Assembly (NCBI GenBank): GCA_937860055.1
Contig: CALMBO010000027.1
Coordinates: 399,838-463,837 of the forward strand
Direction: 5' to 3'
From: an uncultured Verrucomicrobiota bacterium
Lineage (GTDB): Bacteria > Verrucomicrobiota > Kiritimatiellia > CAIQIC01 > Lenti-01
DNA length: 64,000 nt
Below, one piece after another: positions 1-9,218 of this stretch. Position numbers and translations under genes: made by a program. Numbering within the stretch: position 1 is the first letter of the stretch; each line of letters opens with the position of its first letter. A model generated the notes under the pieces. The model worked only from the letters and a program-made list of their open reading frames with translations, searched no databases and had not been told where the DNA came from.

Positions 1-858
1 CAGCTCTCCATCGAGGAGCAGATCGCCACCATGATGGCCAACGGCGTGGCCATGTCCACGCCCGATCCCAAGCTCGTCGTCTTCGCCACCTTCGCCGCCT
101 TCTTCGAGGGCATCGCGCGCGAAGGCCTCGAGATGTGGCGCTACCAGCGCAACCTCACCGGCGCGAACGAAGGCCTCAACGTGACCTTCCACCTGTCGCA
201 TGTCGGATCCTGCACCGGCCGCGACCACTTCTCCGGCTGGTCGCTCGACTGGATCAACCTCGCCATCGGCTACCTGCCGTACCTCGACCGCTTCTACGCC
301 CCCGCCGACGCCCGCGCCGCCTTCGTCGCCATCTGCGACCTGGCCTCGCGCAACGGCGCGCATATCCTCGGCATCCCCCGCGACAACCTCCCCATCCTCG
401 TCGATCCGGCCACGAAGAAGCCCCTCTGGAGCTCCGACAGCCCGTGGACCGACGTGAACCAGCTCCGGGCGCAGCCCGGCGCCCGGAAGGCCCTCCTCGG
501 GTTCGGCTCCACCGCGTTCGTCGCCGCCGAGGCCTCCGACAAGCTTGCCGCCGAAGGCATCGCCGCCGACGCGTGGGTCGTCAACGGCCTCCCGCTGGAC
601 GACGGCCGCCTCGAAGCGCTGTTCAAGCAGTATCCCGACGGAATCGTCACCATCGAGGACGGCCTCATCGGCACCCCCGAAAAGGGATTGCGCGGCTTCG
701 CCGGCCTCGTCTGCGGCGCCGCCCATGGCCGGAAGATCCCGTTGATCCACCTCGGCATCACCGATCCGCGCATCGCCCCCTCCGAGGGCCACCTCGAACT
801 CTGGCAGTACTTCGGCATCGACGCCCCCTCCGCCATCGCCGCCGCCAAGGCCCTCTGA
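1..858 (+). CDS. Transketolase, C-terminal part (5' end outside window)
   Basis: The reading frame is open from the first base, so the N-terminal thiamine-diphosphate domain lies outside the window. What remains is the pyrimidine-binding domain (TFAAFFEGIAREG, RYQRNLTGANEG, then HLSHVGSCTGRDHF, which replaces the usual THDSIGLGEDGPTHQP-type stretch) and the C-terminal domain (residues from about LLGFGSTAFVA to VTIEDGLIGTPEKGL). The fold order matches transketolase, the enzyme of the non-oxidative pentose phosphate pathway that moves two-carbon units between sugar phosphates. The sequence is divergent, so a related thiamine enzyme cannot be excluded. nadA begins 11 bases after the stop, which suggests co-transcription. 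Confidence 0.75.
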   Translation, partial: QLSIEEQIATMMANGVAMSTPDPKLVVFATFAAFFEGIAREGLEMWRYQRNLTGANEGLNVTFHLSHVGSCTGRDHFSGWSLDWINLAIGYLPYLDRFYAPADARAAFVAICDLASRNGAHILGIPRDNLPILVDPATKKPLWSSDSPWTDVNQLRAQPGARKALLGFGSTAFVAAEASDKLAAEGIAADAWVVNGLPLDDGRLEALFKQYPDGIVTIEDGLIGTPEKGLRGFAGLVCGAAHGRKIPLIHLGITDPRIAPSEGHLELWQYFGIDAPSAIAAAKAL

Positions 859-869
859 TCGGCTGCCCC

Positions 870-1769
870 ATGGACCTCGTCGCGGAAATCCGAAAGCTCC
901 AGACGGAGCGCAAGGCCATCATCCTCGCGCACAACTACCAGCTGCCCGAGGTGCAGGACATCGCCGACTTCACCGGCGATTCCCTCGAGCTCTCCCGCAA
1001 AGCCACCGAGGTCGTCGCCGACGTCATCGTCTTCTGTGGCGTGCACTTCATGGCCGAGACCGCGGCGATCCTGAACCCGGACAAGACCGTCCTCATGCCC
1101 GACGCCCGCGCCGGCTGCCCCATGGCCGACATGATCACCGGCGCGCAGCTCCGGGAATTCAAGGCCAAGCACCCCGGCGCCAAGGTCGTCTGCTACGTCA
1201 ACTCCACCGCCGAGGTAAAGGCCGAAAGCGATTGCTGCTGCACCTCCGGCAACGCCGCCAGGATCGTGCAGCATTACGCGGACGACGAAGTGCTCTTCGT
1301 CCCCGACCAGCACCTCGGCAGCGTTGTCGAGGAGCAGCTCGGCCGCAAGCTGATCCTTTGGCCCGGCTACTGCCCCACCCACGCCCGCATCAACCCCAAG
1401 GACATCCTCGACCTCAAGGCCGCGCACCCCCGGGCCCTCGCCCTCGCGCACCCGGAATGCCCCAAACCCGTCCGCGCCGTCTCCGACCACATCCTCTCCA
1501 CCGGCCAGATGTGCACCTTCGTGAAGCAAAACCCCGCCTCCGAATTCATCATCGCCACCGAGGAAGGCTTGATCCACCGGCTGAAGAAAGACAACCCCGG
1601 AAAGGTCTTCTACCGCGTCTCGCCTTTCGCCCTCTGCCCCAACATGAAGCGGAACACCCTCGAGAAGGTCCTGTTCTGCCTGCGCGACATGCAGCCCGTC
1701 GTCCGCGTCGATCCAGCCATCGCCTCCCGCGCCCGCCGCGCCATCGAGCAGATGCTCGCCTGGTCCTGA
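870..1769 (+). CDS. nadA: Quinolinate synthase NadA
   Basis: Condenses iminoaspartate with dihydroxyacetone phosphate to quinolinate, the second step of de novo NAD synthesis in the cytoplasm. The 299-residue product has the family's IILAHNYQLPEVQDIADFTG start and the three cysteines expected to hold the 4Fe-4S cluster: Cys83 (DARAGCPMAD), Cys168 (GYCPTH) and Cys256 (ALCPNMK). The frame is open far upstream inside the transketolase gene, but the ATG at 870 gives the normal family N-terminus. It follows the transketolase stop by 11 bases. nadB and nadC are not in the window. Confidence 0.96.
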   Translation: MDLVAEIRKLQTERKAIILAHNYQLPEVQDIADFTGDSLELSRKATEVVADVIVFCGVHFMAETAAILNPDKTVLMPDARAGCPMADMITGAQLREFKAKHPGAKVVCYVNSTAEVKAESDCCCTSGNAARIVQHYADDEVLFVPDQHLGSVVEEQLGRKLILWPGYCPTHARINPKDILDLKAAHPRALALAHPECPKPVRAVSDHILSTGQMCTFVKQNPASEFIIATEEGLIHRLKKDNPGKVFYRVSPFALCPNMKRNTLEKVLFCLRDMQPVVRVDPAIASRARRAIEQMLAWS

Positions 1770-1818
1770 GCCCCCCTCCCTCCGGCGCGGAAAGGCGCCG
1801 GACGTTCCCCCAATCCGG

Positions 1819-1870
1819 TTTTTCCACACAATGGAAAAAGTTTTTGCCGTTTTTCCACGCAATGGAAAAA
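1819..1870. repeat. Two copies of a 21-bp palindromic element
   Basis: Copy 1 (1819-1839) and copy 2 (1850-1870) both have arms TTTTTCCA and TGGAAAAA around five bases, CACAA in copy 1 and CGCAA in copy 2. Their centres are 31 bp apart, about three helical turns. They sit between nadA and tRNA-Leu. A third copy in reverse orientation lies at 48452-48471. No T-run typical of a terminator follows, so a protein-binding site or dispersed repeat is more likely than a terminator. Confidence 0.85.
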
Positions 1871-1912
1871 CTTTCATCCGCCGCGCACCCCCCACTGGAA
1901 TGCCGGCGGGGT

Positions 1913-1940
1913 TTGCATCGGCGGGACAATCTGCAATACT
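1913..1940 (+). promoter_or_regulatory. Possible promoter of tRNA-Leu
   Basis: TTGCAT at 1913-1918 and AATACT at 1935-1940 are separated by 16 bases and lie 20 bases before the mature tRNA 5' end. The match to sigma-70 consensus is moderate; TTGC-type -35 boxes recur elsewhere in this window. Confidence 0.4.
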
Positions 1941-1959
1941 GCCTGGACATGCCGCTGCC

Positions 1960-2045
1960 GCCCGGGTGGCGAAATGGCAGACGCAAGGGACTTAAAATCC
2001 CTTGGCCGAAAGGCCGTGTGGGTTCGACCCCCACCCCGGGCACCA
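1960..2045 (+). tRNA. tRNA-Leu (anticodon UAA)
   Basis: The acceptor arms GCCCGGG (1960-1966) and CCCGGGC (2035-2041) pair, followed by A and an encoded CCA (2043-2045). The anticodon stem GGGA/TCCC encloses a CTTAAAA-type loop reading UAA, there is a long class II variable arm (TGGCCGAAAGGCCG region), and the T-loop is GGTTCGACCCC. uraA starts 23 bases downstream, so the tRNA and uraA may share a transcript. Confidence 0.97.
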
Positions 2046-2068
2046 ATGCGGCCGACAGGAGATAGAAC

Positions 2069-3340
2069 ATGATGACCTTGCCGACAGGGAAACAGGCCAT
2101 TCTAGGCGTCCAGATGCTTTTCGTGGCGTTTGGAGCGCTGGTGCTGGTGCCGCTGCTGACGGGCCTCGACCCGTCCATCGCCCTCTTCACCGCGGGAGCC
2201 GGGACCCTGCTTTTCCATGCGATCACCGGGGGAAAGGTCCCGATCTTCCTGGCCAGCTCGTTTGCCTTCATCGCCCCGATTTCCTTCTCGATGAAGCAAT
2301 TCGGCCCGGGCGCCACGTCCGGCGCCCTTTTCTGCGCGGGGCTGGTCTATTTGCTGTTCAGCGGCATGGCCCTGGTCGGCGGCCGCGAGATGCTCAATCG
2401 CTACCTGCCGCCCATCGTCACCGGTCCCGTCATCATGGTGATCGGCCTCAAGCTCGCGCCCGTCGCCGTCGGCATGACAAAAAGCTTCGACGGCTCCTGC
2501 ACCCCCGATGGCCGGGCGCTGTTCCTCGCGGCATGCGCCCTGCTCACCGCCGTGGCGGCCGTCATGTTCGGAAAAAAACTGTTCAGCCTCATCCCCATCC
2601 TGTGCGGCATCGTGGCCGGCTATCTGGTCTCGCTGGCCCTGGGGGTGGTGGATTTCGCGCCGGTCAAGGCGGCGGCATGGTTCCAGATCCCCTGGACTCT
2701 CGCCATGGAGAAAGGCTCCTTCGCGGTCCCGGTGTTCGATTGGGCCGCCATCCTTTACATGCTGCCGGTCGCCCTCGCGCCGGCCATCGAACATGTCGGC
2801 GACATCCTCGCCATCTCGTCCGTGACCGGCAAGGACTACCTGAAGGATCCGGGCCTGCACCGCACCTTGCTGGGCGACGGCCTTGCGACTTCGCTGGCCG
2901 GCATCCTCGGCGGACCGCCCAACACCACCTATTCCGAGGTCACCGGCGCCGTCGCCCTCACCAAGGCCTATGAGCCCATCCTCATGCGGGTCGCCGCAAT
3001 GGCCGCCATCCTCCTCGCCTTCGTCGGCAAACTCGGCGCCATCCTGCGCACCATCCCCGCCCCCGTCATGGGAGGCATCATGCTGCTGCTGTTCGGGATG
3101 ATCGCCGCCATCGGCGTGAATTCCCTCGTCAAATCGCGCGTGGACATGTCCCGCTCCCGCAATCTCGTCATCGCCTCGGTGATCCTCACCACCGGCATCG
3201 GCGACATGACCTTCAGCTGCGGCCGGTTCTGCCTCGGCGGAATCGGTCTTGCCGGCCTGGTCGGCGTCCTCCTGAACCTCGTCCTGCCGGGAAGCAACGA
3301 GGCCCATGCCGGCCAAGCCGGCGAAGGAAAGGATTCATGA
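2069..3340 (+). CDS. uraA: Uracil/xanthine permease, NCS2 family
   Basis: A 423-residue inner-membrane nucleobase:cation symporter. The product is almost wholly hydrophobic, with about 12-14 membrane spans, and opens with the family-typical QMLFVAFGALVLVPLLTGLD segment followed by LFTAGAGTLLFH. The second half carries the conserved substrate-site region APAIEHVGD and GGPPNTTYSE, which corresponds to the UraA motif around its second substrate glutamate. Uracil is the likeliest substrate, but xanthine or another base is possible. A Shine-Dalgarno sequence (CAGGAGAT) precedes the ATG. The stop overlaps the start of the next gene (ATGA). Confidence 0.9.
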   Translation: MMTLPTGKQAILGVQMLFVAFGALVLVPLLTGLDPSIALFTAGAGTLLFHAITGGKVPIFLASSFAFIAPISFSMKQFGPGATSGALFCAGLVYLLFSGMALVGGREMLNRYLPPIVTGPVIMVIGLKLAPVAVGMTKSFDGSCTPDGRALFLAACALLTAVAAVMFGKKLFSLIPILCGIVAGYLVSLALGVVDFAPVKAAAWFQIPWTLAMEKGSFAVPVFDWAAILYMLPVALAPAIEHVGDILAISSVTGKDYLKDPGLHRTLLGDGLATSLAGILGGPPNTTYSEVTGAVALTKAYEPILMRVAAMAAILLAFVGKLGAILRTIPAPVMGGIMLLLFGMIAAIGVNSLVKSRVDMSRSRNLVIASVILTTGIGDMTFSCGRFCLGGIGLAGLVGVLLNLVLPGSNEAHAGQAGEGKDS

Positions 3341-4287
3341 TCCTCTCCGCCCTTCTGTTCGCCCTCGGCATCGCCCTCCTGTTCGGCGGAACGGAGGCTG
3401 TCCTGCGACGCGTGCCGAAGCTGGCCGCCTGGCTGCGGGTTTCGCCGCTCGTGGTCACGGTGCTGCTGGTCGCCATCATGACTTCCCTGCCCGAATTCTG
3501 CGTGTCGCTGTTCGCCGCGCTTCGCGGACAACCCGCCGCCGCCGTGGGCAACATTGTCGGCTCCAATTTCGTCACGTTGACCTTCGTGGCCGGGATCTGC
3601 GCCCTGTGGCGGCCCATCTCGGTGGGCCCCACCATCCGGACCCGGGAATCGAGCTGGATGATCCTGTCCGCCGCCCTCCTGCTGGTTCTGGCCATGGATG
3701 GCCGCATCACCCGGCTGGACGGCCTGATCCTGCTGGCATCCTACTATCCCTACTTCCAGGGAACGCTGGACGACGCCAAGCGCCAGCGCCGGCAGGCGCC
3801 GGCCTCGGCGGCGGCCATTCCGCATCCCTGGCTCGACATCGCCGTCTTCCTCGCCGGGCTGGGCATGATCGTGCTGGGTTCGAACTGGATCGTGGAGCAC
3901 GGCACCGTCATGGCCAAAAGCCTCGGCATGAGCGACCTCCTCATTGGCGTCACCTTCTACGCCTTCGGGACTTCATTGCCGGAACTGGCCATCGCGCTGG
4001 GCGCCGTCCTCCGCCACCACGAGGATGTCACCCTGGGTGAAATCTATGCCTCCAATATCTTCACCGGGCTGGCCGTGGCCGGCACCCTGTGCCTGGCGCT
4101 GCCCCTGCCGGTCGAGCCCCTGATCGTGCATCGCGACCTTCCCCTGCTGGTCCTGGCGGGCGTGCTGCTCCAGATGTTCGTCACCACCGGATCCCGCTTC
4201 GTCCGGACGGAAGCGGCGGTGATGATCGCCATCTTCGCGCTGTTTCTCGCCGCCCAGTTCATGGGATTCGGCCTCTCGCTTCCGTAA
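3337..4287 (+). CDS. Sodium/calcium exchanger (CaCA family)
   Basis: A 316-residue membrane antiporter of the YrbG type, expected to swap Ca2+ for Na+ or H+ across the inner membrane. Both alpha repeats are visible: alpha-1 with MTSLPEFCVS and GNIVGSNFV (about residues 47-75), and alpha-2 with FGTSLPELAIA and GEIYASNIF (about residues 208-245). The acidic residues of the two SLPE motifs are the ion ligands known in this family. The two halves are joined by a basic loop near residues 145-160. It overlaps uraA by four bases and is translationally coupled to it. Confidence 0.9.
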   Translation: MILSALLFALGIALLFGGTEAVLRRVPKLAAWLRVSPLVVTVLLVAIMTSLPEFCVSLFAALRGQPAAAVGNIVGSNFVTLTFVAGICALWRPISVGPTIRTRESSWMILSAALLLVLAMDGRITRLDGLILLASYYPYFQGTLDDAKRQRRQAPASAAAIPHPWLDIAVFLAGLGMIVLGSNWIVEHGTVMAKSLGMSDLLIGVTFYAFGTSLPELAIALGAVLRHHEDVTLGEIYASNIFTGLAVAGTLCLALPLPVEPLIVHRDLPLLVLAGVLLQMFVTTGSRFVRTEAAVMIAIFALFLAAQFMGFGLSLP

Positions 4288-4291
4288 GGGC

Positions 4292-4320
4292 TTGCGTCCA
4301 TATCCGTCCCGTCATATAAA
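4292..4320 (+). promoter_or_regulatory. Promoter of thrC, predicted leaderless
   Basis: TTGCGT (4292-4297), a 17-base spacer and TATAAA (4315-4320). The thrC ATG lies only 9 bases after the -10 box, so the transcript would start about 2-3 bases before the codon. Confidence 0.6.
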
Positions 4321-4329
4321 GACGGGGCT

Positions 4330-5724
4330 ATGAATCCGATCCGCTATGTCAGCACCCGCGGCGCGCAGGCGCCGCTCGCCTTCAAGGATGCCGTCATGAC
4401 CGGCCTCGCCCGCGACGGCGGCCTTCTCATCCCCACCCGCATCCCGGATGTCTCCGGCAAGCTGGAGGAATGGAAGGATCTCGACTATCCCGATCTCGCG
4501 TTTGAAATCATCCGCCTGTTCACCGACGACCTGCCCGGAGACCGCCTCCGCGAGCTGATCGAGAGAGCCTATTCCACCTTTGCGCATCCCGATGTCGCCC
4601 CCGTCCGCAAGGTGGGAGGAATCCATATCCTCGAACTGTTCCACGGCCCCACCCTCGCCTTCAAGGATATCGCCCTCCAGTTCCTCGGCCGCCTGTTCGA
4701 GGAAATCCTCGAGGAACGCCAGGGACGCCTCAACATCCTCGCCGCCACCAGCGGCGACACCGGTTCGGCCGCCATCTGCGGCGTGCGCGGGCAGGAACGC
4801 ATCCACATCTTCGTCATGCATCCGCATGGGCGCGTCAGCCCCCTGCAGGAACGCCAGATGACCTCCGTGCTCGATGCCAACGTCTTCAATCTCGCGGTCA
4901 AAGGCAGTTTCGACGACTGCCAGCTCATCATGAAGACCCTGTTCAGCGACCTGCCGTTCAAGGACGCCCACGCCCTCGGCACCGTCAATTCCGTCAACTG
5001 GGCCCGCGTGCTGAGCCAGATCGTCTATTATTTCTACGCGGCCTTCCGCGTCTTCGAGGAAACCGGCGCGGCGCACCTGCAGTTTTCCGTGCCGACCGGC
5101 AACTTCGGCGACATTCTCGCCGGCTGGTACGCCAAGCAGATGGGCCTGCCCGTCCGGCGCCTGATCCTCGCGACCAACGAGAACGACATCCTCGCCCGCT
5201 TCTTCAACACCGGCGTCTACGCCAAGGGACAGGTCGTTCCCACTGTCAACCCCTCGATGGACATCCAGGTCGCCAGCAACTTCGAGCGCTGGCTCTATTA
5301 CAAGGCCGGCCAGGATCCCCGGAAGGTCGCCCGCCTCATGACGCAGTTCGCGATGGAAGGCCGCATGGAGATCCCCCGCGATGCCAAGGGGCTCGTGGAC
5401 CGGGAAATCGTCGCCGGCGCCTCCGACACGAAGCACACCCTGGACACCATCAAGCGCTACCACGAGAAGTTCAACTATCTCCTCGACCCCCACACGGCGG
5501 CCGGCGTGTTCGTGGCCGAGCAATACAACGAACTGGACGATCCCATGGTCTGCCTCGCGACGGCGCATCCCGCCAAGTTCCCCGACGCCATCGAGGATGC
5601 CACCGGCCAGGACATCGCCCGCCATCCCATGCTCGACGCGCTGAAAAACGCCAAGACCCGGTGCGAGGTCATCGACAACAGCGCCGAAGCGGTCAAGACC
5701 TACCTGGCCGCCCGGGCGCGCTGA
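4330..5724 (+). CDS. thrC: Threonine synthase
   Basis: PLP enzyme that turns O-phosphohomoserine into threonine, the last step of threonine synthesis. The 464-residue length and the N-terminus (YVSTRGAQAPLAFKDAV, GLARDGGLLIP) are those of the longer, E. coli/yeast-type threonine synthase. The PLP lysine lies in FHGPTLAFKDIALQFLG, the phosphate-binding loop is ATSGDTGSAA, and VPTGNFGDILAGWYA follows. The promoter directly abuts the gene. A hairpin terminator follows the stop. No other threonine genes are adjacent. Confidence 0.96.
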   Translation: MNPIRYVSTRGAQAPLAFKDAVMTGLARDGGLLIPTRIPDVSGKLEEWKDLDYPDLAFEIIRLFTDDLPGDRLRELIERAYSTFAHPDVAPVRKVGGIHILELFHGPTLAFKDIALQFLGRLFEEILEERQGRLNILAATSGDTGSAAICGVRGQERIHIFVMHPHGRVSPLQERQMTSVLDANVFNLAVKGSFDDCQLIMKTLFSDLPFKDAHALGTVNSVNWARVLSQIVYYFYAAFRVFEETGAAHLQFSVPTGNFGDILAGWYAKQMGLPVRRLILATNENDILARFFNTGVYAKGQVVPTVNPSMDIQVASNFERWLYYKAGQDPRKVARLMTQFAMEGRMEIPRDAKGLVDREIVAGASDTKHTLDTIKRYHEKFNYLLDPHTAAGVFVAEQYNELDDPMVCLATAHPAKFPDAIEDATGQDIARHPMLDALKNAKTRCEVIDNSAEAVKTYLAARAR

Positions 5725-5742
5725 ACGCGGCGGATCAGCCCC

Positions 5743-5774
5743 CCCACGGGCTTGTCCCGTGGGTGAATCAGGTC
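5743..5774. repeat. CCCACGGG hairpin element
   Basis: CCCACGGG (5743-5750) and CCCGTGGG (5756-5763) form a perfect 8-bp stem around CTTGT, followed by TGAATCAGGTC. The same hairpin plus the same tail recurs at 63879-63910, and the half unit is tandemly repeated just before it. Confidence 0.8.
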
Positions 5775-5805
5775 CTCCCCCCGCCCCGGCCGCGCCCCGG
5801 CACGC

Positions 5806-5835
5806 AAAAAGGCGCGGGATCGCTCCCGCGCCTTT
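5806..5835. terminator. Bidirectional intrinsic terminator
   Basis: GGCGCGGGA (5811-5819) pairs with TCCCGCGCC (5824-5832) around TCGC. AAAAA precedes and TTT follows, so it can stop both thrC (plus) and the convergent ATP-cone kinase gene (minus). Confidence 0.8.
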
Positions 5836-5856
5836 CGTTCGGCCTCGCGGCCGTTC

Positions 5857-7197
5857 TCAGTACTTGTACTGGCTGCCGCCGATGAACTCGCGCAGAAGCG
5901 AGGTCTTCGGCACCGGACTGTCGTCCTCGACGGCCGTCAGGTCCTTCAGGGTCTCGTAGACGCGCTTCGCGCGGACATAGGCGTCCTGGCGCTTGGCATC
6001 ATTCTTGAACTTCTCCATCGCGGGCGGAAAATACTTGAACAGCCGCGCCTTCAGGATCGGCAGCTCGAACGGCATCGCGCTGTTGACCAGGTAGTCCACC
6101 GATCCGATGAACGGGATGATGTTGCGCAACTCGCTGCGGCGCACGTAGTGCCAATGCGTCAGCGTCTGTTCGGGCTGGAGGTTCCGGTGCCAGCTGTCGC
6201 GGATCATGCGGCGCAGCAGGCGGTTGTCCGCCCAGCGCATGAACAACCCTTCGCGATTGCGCACCTGGCCGAGGGTCTCGATGTAGAGCTTGAACTTCTT
6301 GTCGTTGGGCGTGCTCTGGGTCATCTCGCCATACAGCCCGTGCAGCGAGTCGATCAGCAGGATCTGGTTCTTCGCCAGCTTCATGTCGTAGACGTCCAGC
6401 TTGCGCTTGCCGGTCTTGAAGTCGTAGTGCGGCGTCTTGATGCTCTTGCCTGCCAGCAGGTCGGCGATGTGCTGGTCGATCAGCTTCAGGTCGAGGGCAT
6501 GCGGCGTCTCGTAGTCGTAGTCGCCGAATTCGTCCCTGGGATGCTGCTCCAGATTGAAGAAATAGTGGTCGATGTTCAGCGCCAGGAATTCCATCCCCGC
6601 CTCGGCCAGCTTTTCGCTGACCTTGATCGTGGTGGTCGTCTTGCTCGACGAACTGGGACCGGCAATGAAGAAGACCCGCACGTCCGGCAGCCGTTCGATG
6701 AATTTCTGCGCGCCGGCCTTGACCTCCAGGTCGTAGCGTTCCTCGCAGTCGGCGATCAGCTTCGGGAACTTGCCGCTGGCGATGATCTCGTTGAGCCCGT
6801 CCACGGTTTCGCAGCCGTGGTCCATGTTCCAGCGGAGGACCTCGTAGATCTTCTTGTACGGGATGTTGTCCGTCGCCTCGAACTTGTAGGCCCGCTGGGC
6901 GCGCTCCATCTGCCGCTCGTGGCGGTAGAGGATGTAGGCCCGCGCCGTCTTGGCGTGGCCTTCCTTGATCAAAACCTCCTCGACGATGTCCTGGATCTCC
7001 TCCACCGAGGGGATGCCGCCGGAACCATAGGTGCCCTCCACCTTCTTCTCGACCAGCTGGGCCAGGCGCTCCGCCTCCGCCCGGTCGCTGCCGCCCAGCG
7101 CCGCCGCGGCCTTGAAAATGGCCGTGGTGATCCGGTCCCGGTCATAGGCGACGGTGGTGCCGTCCCGCTTCACGATCTGCTTGATTGAACTGCTCAT
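5857..7197 (-). CDS. ATP-cone / uridine-kinase-like P-loop fusion protein
   Basis: 446 residues. The first ~95 residues form an ATP-cone (VKRDGTTVAYDRDRITTAIFKA, then VEEIQDIVEEVLIKEG and ARAYILYR), the nucleotide-sensing module best known from ribonucleotide reductases and NrdR. A linker follows, then a P-loop kinase domain with FFIAGPSSSSKTTTT (loop about residues 180-188) and LNIDHYF, like uridine kinase/phosphoribulokinase. By family knowledge the second half phosphorylates a nucleoside or related alcohol with ATP; the true substrate is unknown. The ATP-cone suggests allosteric control by ATP/dATP (inference). It has a good Shine-Dalgarno sequence (GGAGAAAGC) and lies 54 bases after rpoD in the same direction. 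Confidence 0.8.
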   Translation of the reverse strand: MSSSIKQIVKRDGTTVAYDRDRITTAIFKAAAALGGSDRAEAERLAQLVEKKVEGTYGSGGIPSVEEIQDIVEEVLIKEGHAKTARAYILYRHERQMERAQRAYKFEATDNIPYKKIYEVLRWNMDHGCETVDGLNEIIASGKFPKLIADCEERYDLEVKAGAQKFIERLPDVRVFFIAGPSSSSKTTTTIKVSEKLAEAGMEFLALNIDHYFFNLEQHPRDEFGDYDYETPHALDLKLIDQHIADLLAGKSIKTPHYDFKTGKRKLDVYDMKLAKNQILLIDSLHGLYGEMTQSTPNDKKFKLYIETLGQVRNREGLFMRWADNRLLRRMIRDSWHRNLQPEQTLTHWHYVRRSELRNIIPFIGSVDYLVNSAMPFELPILKARLFKYFPPAMEKFKNDAKRQDAYVRAKRVYETLKDLTAVEDDSPVPKTSLLREFIGGSQYKY

Positions 7198-7251
7198 GCT
7201 TTCTCCTCTGCGGGCCCGGAGCCCGGGGTTGGTGGTTCGTCCGGTCTTTCC

Positions 7252-9099
7252 TCAATCGTTTTCCAGGAAGCCTTCCAGCTTCCGGATGCGCGTGGGATGG
7301 CGCATCTTCCGGAGCGCCTTGGCTTCGATCTGGCGGATGCGTTCGCGCGTCACCTTGAACTTCTTGCCGACCTCTTCCAGCGTCCGGGAATAGCCGTCCG
7401 CCAGCCCAAAGCGGAGGGTCAGCACCTCCTGCTCGCGCTCGGTCAGCGTGCCCAGCACGTCCTGCAGGCGCTCCTTGAGCAGGCTGTAGGCCGTCATCTC
7501 GCTGGGATTCTCCGCCGTCTTGTCCTCGATGAAGTCCCCGAAATGCGTATCCTCGCTGTCGCCCACGGGGCTCTGGAGGGAAATCGGCTGCTGCGCCATC
7601 TTCAGCACCGCGCGCACCCGCTCCACCGGCAGGTTCATGTCCTCGGCGATCTCCTCGGGCGTCGGTTCGCGCCCGAACGTCTGGACCAGCTGCTTCTGGA
7701 TGCGCATCAGCTTGTTGATGGTCTCGATCATGTGGACCGGGATGCGGATGGTCCTCGCCTGGTCGGCGATGGACCGCGTGATGGCCTGGCGGATCCACCA
7801 CGTCGCGTAGGTGCTGAACTTGTATCCGCGGCGGTATTCGAACTTTTCGACCGCCTTCATCAGGCCCATGTTGCCCTCCTGGATCAGGTCCAGGAAGGAA
7901 AGCCCCCGGTTCGTGTACTTCTTGGCGATGGAAATGACAAGGCGCAGGTTGGCCTCGACCATCTCGGTCTTGGCCTTGAGCCCCTTGCGCAGCCACTCGC
8001 GCAATTCCTGGTGCTGGGCGCAGAAATGCTCCGCGCAGATGCACTGGACCTCTTCCAGCCGCTGGCGGGCCTGCTGCTGCGCCTTGAGCTCCGCCTGCTT
8101 GGCCGCCGCCTTGGACTGCCCCCGAACACGCGCGGGCTGGCCGTCCTTCTCGTACTTCTCCCAGATCGCATTCGCCAGCTGGGCGAAATCCTCGATGGCC
8201 TTCTGCTTGAAGAGGAATCCGTCGAGCAGCGCCGCCAGCTTCTCGCGGGCCTGCTCGGACGCCTTCTGCCGCTTCGCCTGCTCGGCCTTGGACAGGCGGG
8301 AGGCCTGCGCCGTGCGGAAACGCTCGCGGACCAGGTCGAGGGCTCTCGGCACGCTCTTCTTCAGCTTGGGGATGATCTCGCCGAAATACTTGTCCCGGCT
8401 TACCTCGTGCTTGTCGCTGATCACGCGGTCGAAGCGCTCCCGCGAGGTCTCCAGGCGCCCGACCATGTCGAAATAGGCCTGCGGCGCGAATCCAAACCGG
8501 TGGATGAGGCGCTTGGTATGGATCTCCGCCTCTTCGATGCGCTTGGAGATCTCGACTTCCTGCTCGCGGGTCAGCAGGGGAACCTGCCCCATCTGCTTCA
8601 GGTACATCCGCACCGGATCATCGATCACGGAACTGTCTGACCGGGACGTCTCCTTGGCCTTCTCCGGGGCCGCTTGCGCGTCGCCCGAGGGGGGTTCGAT
8701 CTCGATCGCGTCGCGGACCACTTCGATGTCCAGCTTGCGAAGCGTGTCGTTGACCTTTTCGATATCCTCTTCGCTGACGACGTCGGCGGGCAGATAGTCG
8801 TTCAGCTCGTCGCGGGAGATCTTCCGCCCGTGTTCGCGGGCGTGGTTGATGATCTGCTGCAGATACTCGGGCAGTTTCTTGCCCCCTAAATCCTTGGCCG
8901 CCGGAACCGGCGCGGGCGCAGACGGCCCCTTCCCTTTCGCTTCCTTCTTGGTGGCTTTCGCCGGAGGGATCGGCACCTTCTTGGATGCCGGAATGGGCTT
9001 CTTGACCGGGGCCTTGGGCGCGGCCTTGGGCGCCGGCTTAGGCGATTTCTTTGCAACAGACTTGGTTGCGACGTTTTTTTTCTTCGATTTGCTTGCCAT
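7252..9099 (-). CDS. rpoD: RNA polymerase primary sigma factor (sigma-70)
   Basis: 615 residues from the ATG at 9099, giving an N-terminus MASKSKKKN and a long Lys/Ala/Pro-rich extension (about residues 1-75) before region 1.1. Region 1.2 ([15 protein letters not shown]), region 2 ([50 protein letters not shown]), region 3 and region 4 ([21 protein letters not shown]) are all present, as expected for the housekeeping sigma factor. A non-conserved insertion rich in Lys/Arg/Gln separates 1.2 and 2. The frame continues upstream of this ATG into the divergent malE promoter region, but only this start gives the normal product. No strong Shine-Dalgarno sequence is seen. Confidence 0.95.
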   Translation of the reverse strand: MASKSKKKNVATKSVAKKSPKPAPKAAPKAPVKKPIPASKKVPIPPAKATKKEAKGKGPSAPAPVPAAKDLGGKKLPEYLQQIINHAREHGRKISRDELNDYLPADVVSEEDIEKVNDTLRKLDIEVVRDAIEIEPPSGDAQAAPEKAKETSRSDSSVIDDPVRMYLKQMGQVPLLTREQEVEISKRIEEAEIHTKRLIHRFGFAPQAYFDMVGRLETSRERFDRVISDKHEVSRDKYFGEIIPKLKKSVPRALDLVRERFRTAQASRLSKAEQAKRQKASEQAREKLAALLDGFLFKQKAIEDFAQLANAIWEKYEKDGQPARVRGQSKAAAKQAELKAQQQARQRLEEVQCICAEHFCAQHQELREWLRKGLKAKTEMVEANLRLVISIAKKYTNRGLSFLDLIQEGNMGLMKAVEKFEYRRGYKFSTYATWWIRQAITRSIADQARTIRIPVHMIETINKLMRIQKQLVQTFGREPTPEEIAEDMNLPVERVRAVLKMAQQPISLQSPVGDSEDTHFGDFIEDKTAENPSEMTAYSLLKERLQDVLGTLTEREQEVLTLRFGLADGYSRTLEEVGKKFKVTRERIRQIEAKALRKMRHPTRIRKLEGFLEND

Positions 9100-9142
9100 A
9101 AGGATTGGTGGGAACCGATACCTTTCTTTGGTGCACAATTTT

Positions 9143-9173
9143 ACAATATGCAGGAAATCTTCAAAGCTGTCAA
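9143..9173 (-). promoter_or_regulatory. Promoter of rpoD
   Basis: On the minus strand a perfect TTGACA (9173-9168) is followed after 19 bases by TATTGT (9148-9143). The spacer is long. The implied 5' leader to the rpoD ATG is about 35-40 bases. Confidence 0.55.
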
Positions 9174-9218
9174 GCAGGGAAACCCCTTTTTTAAGCCCTC
9201 CCCAACCGGTTTTTCCCG

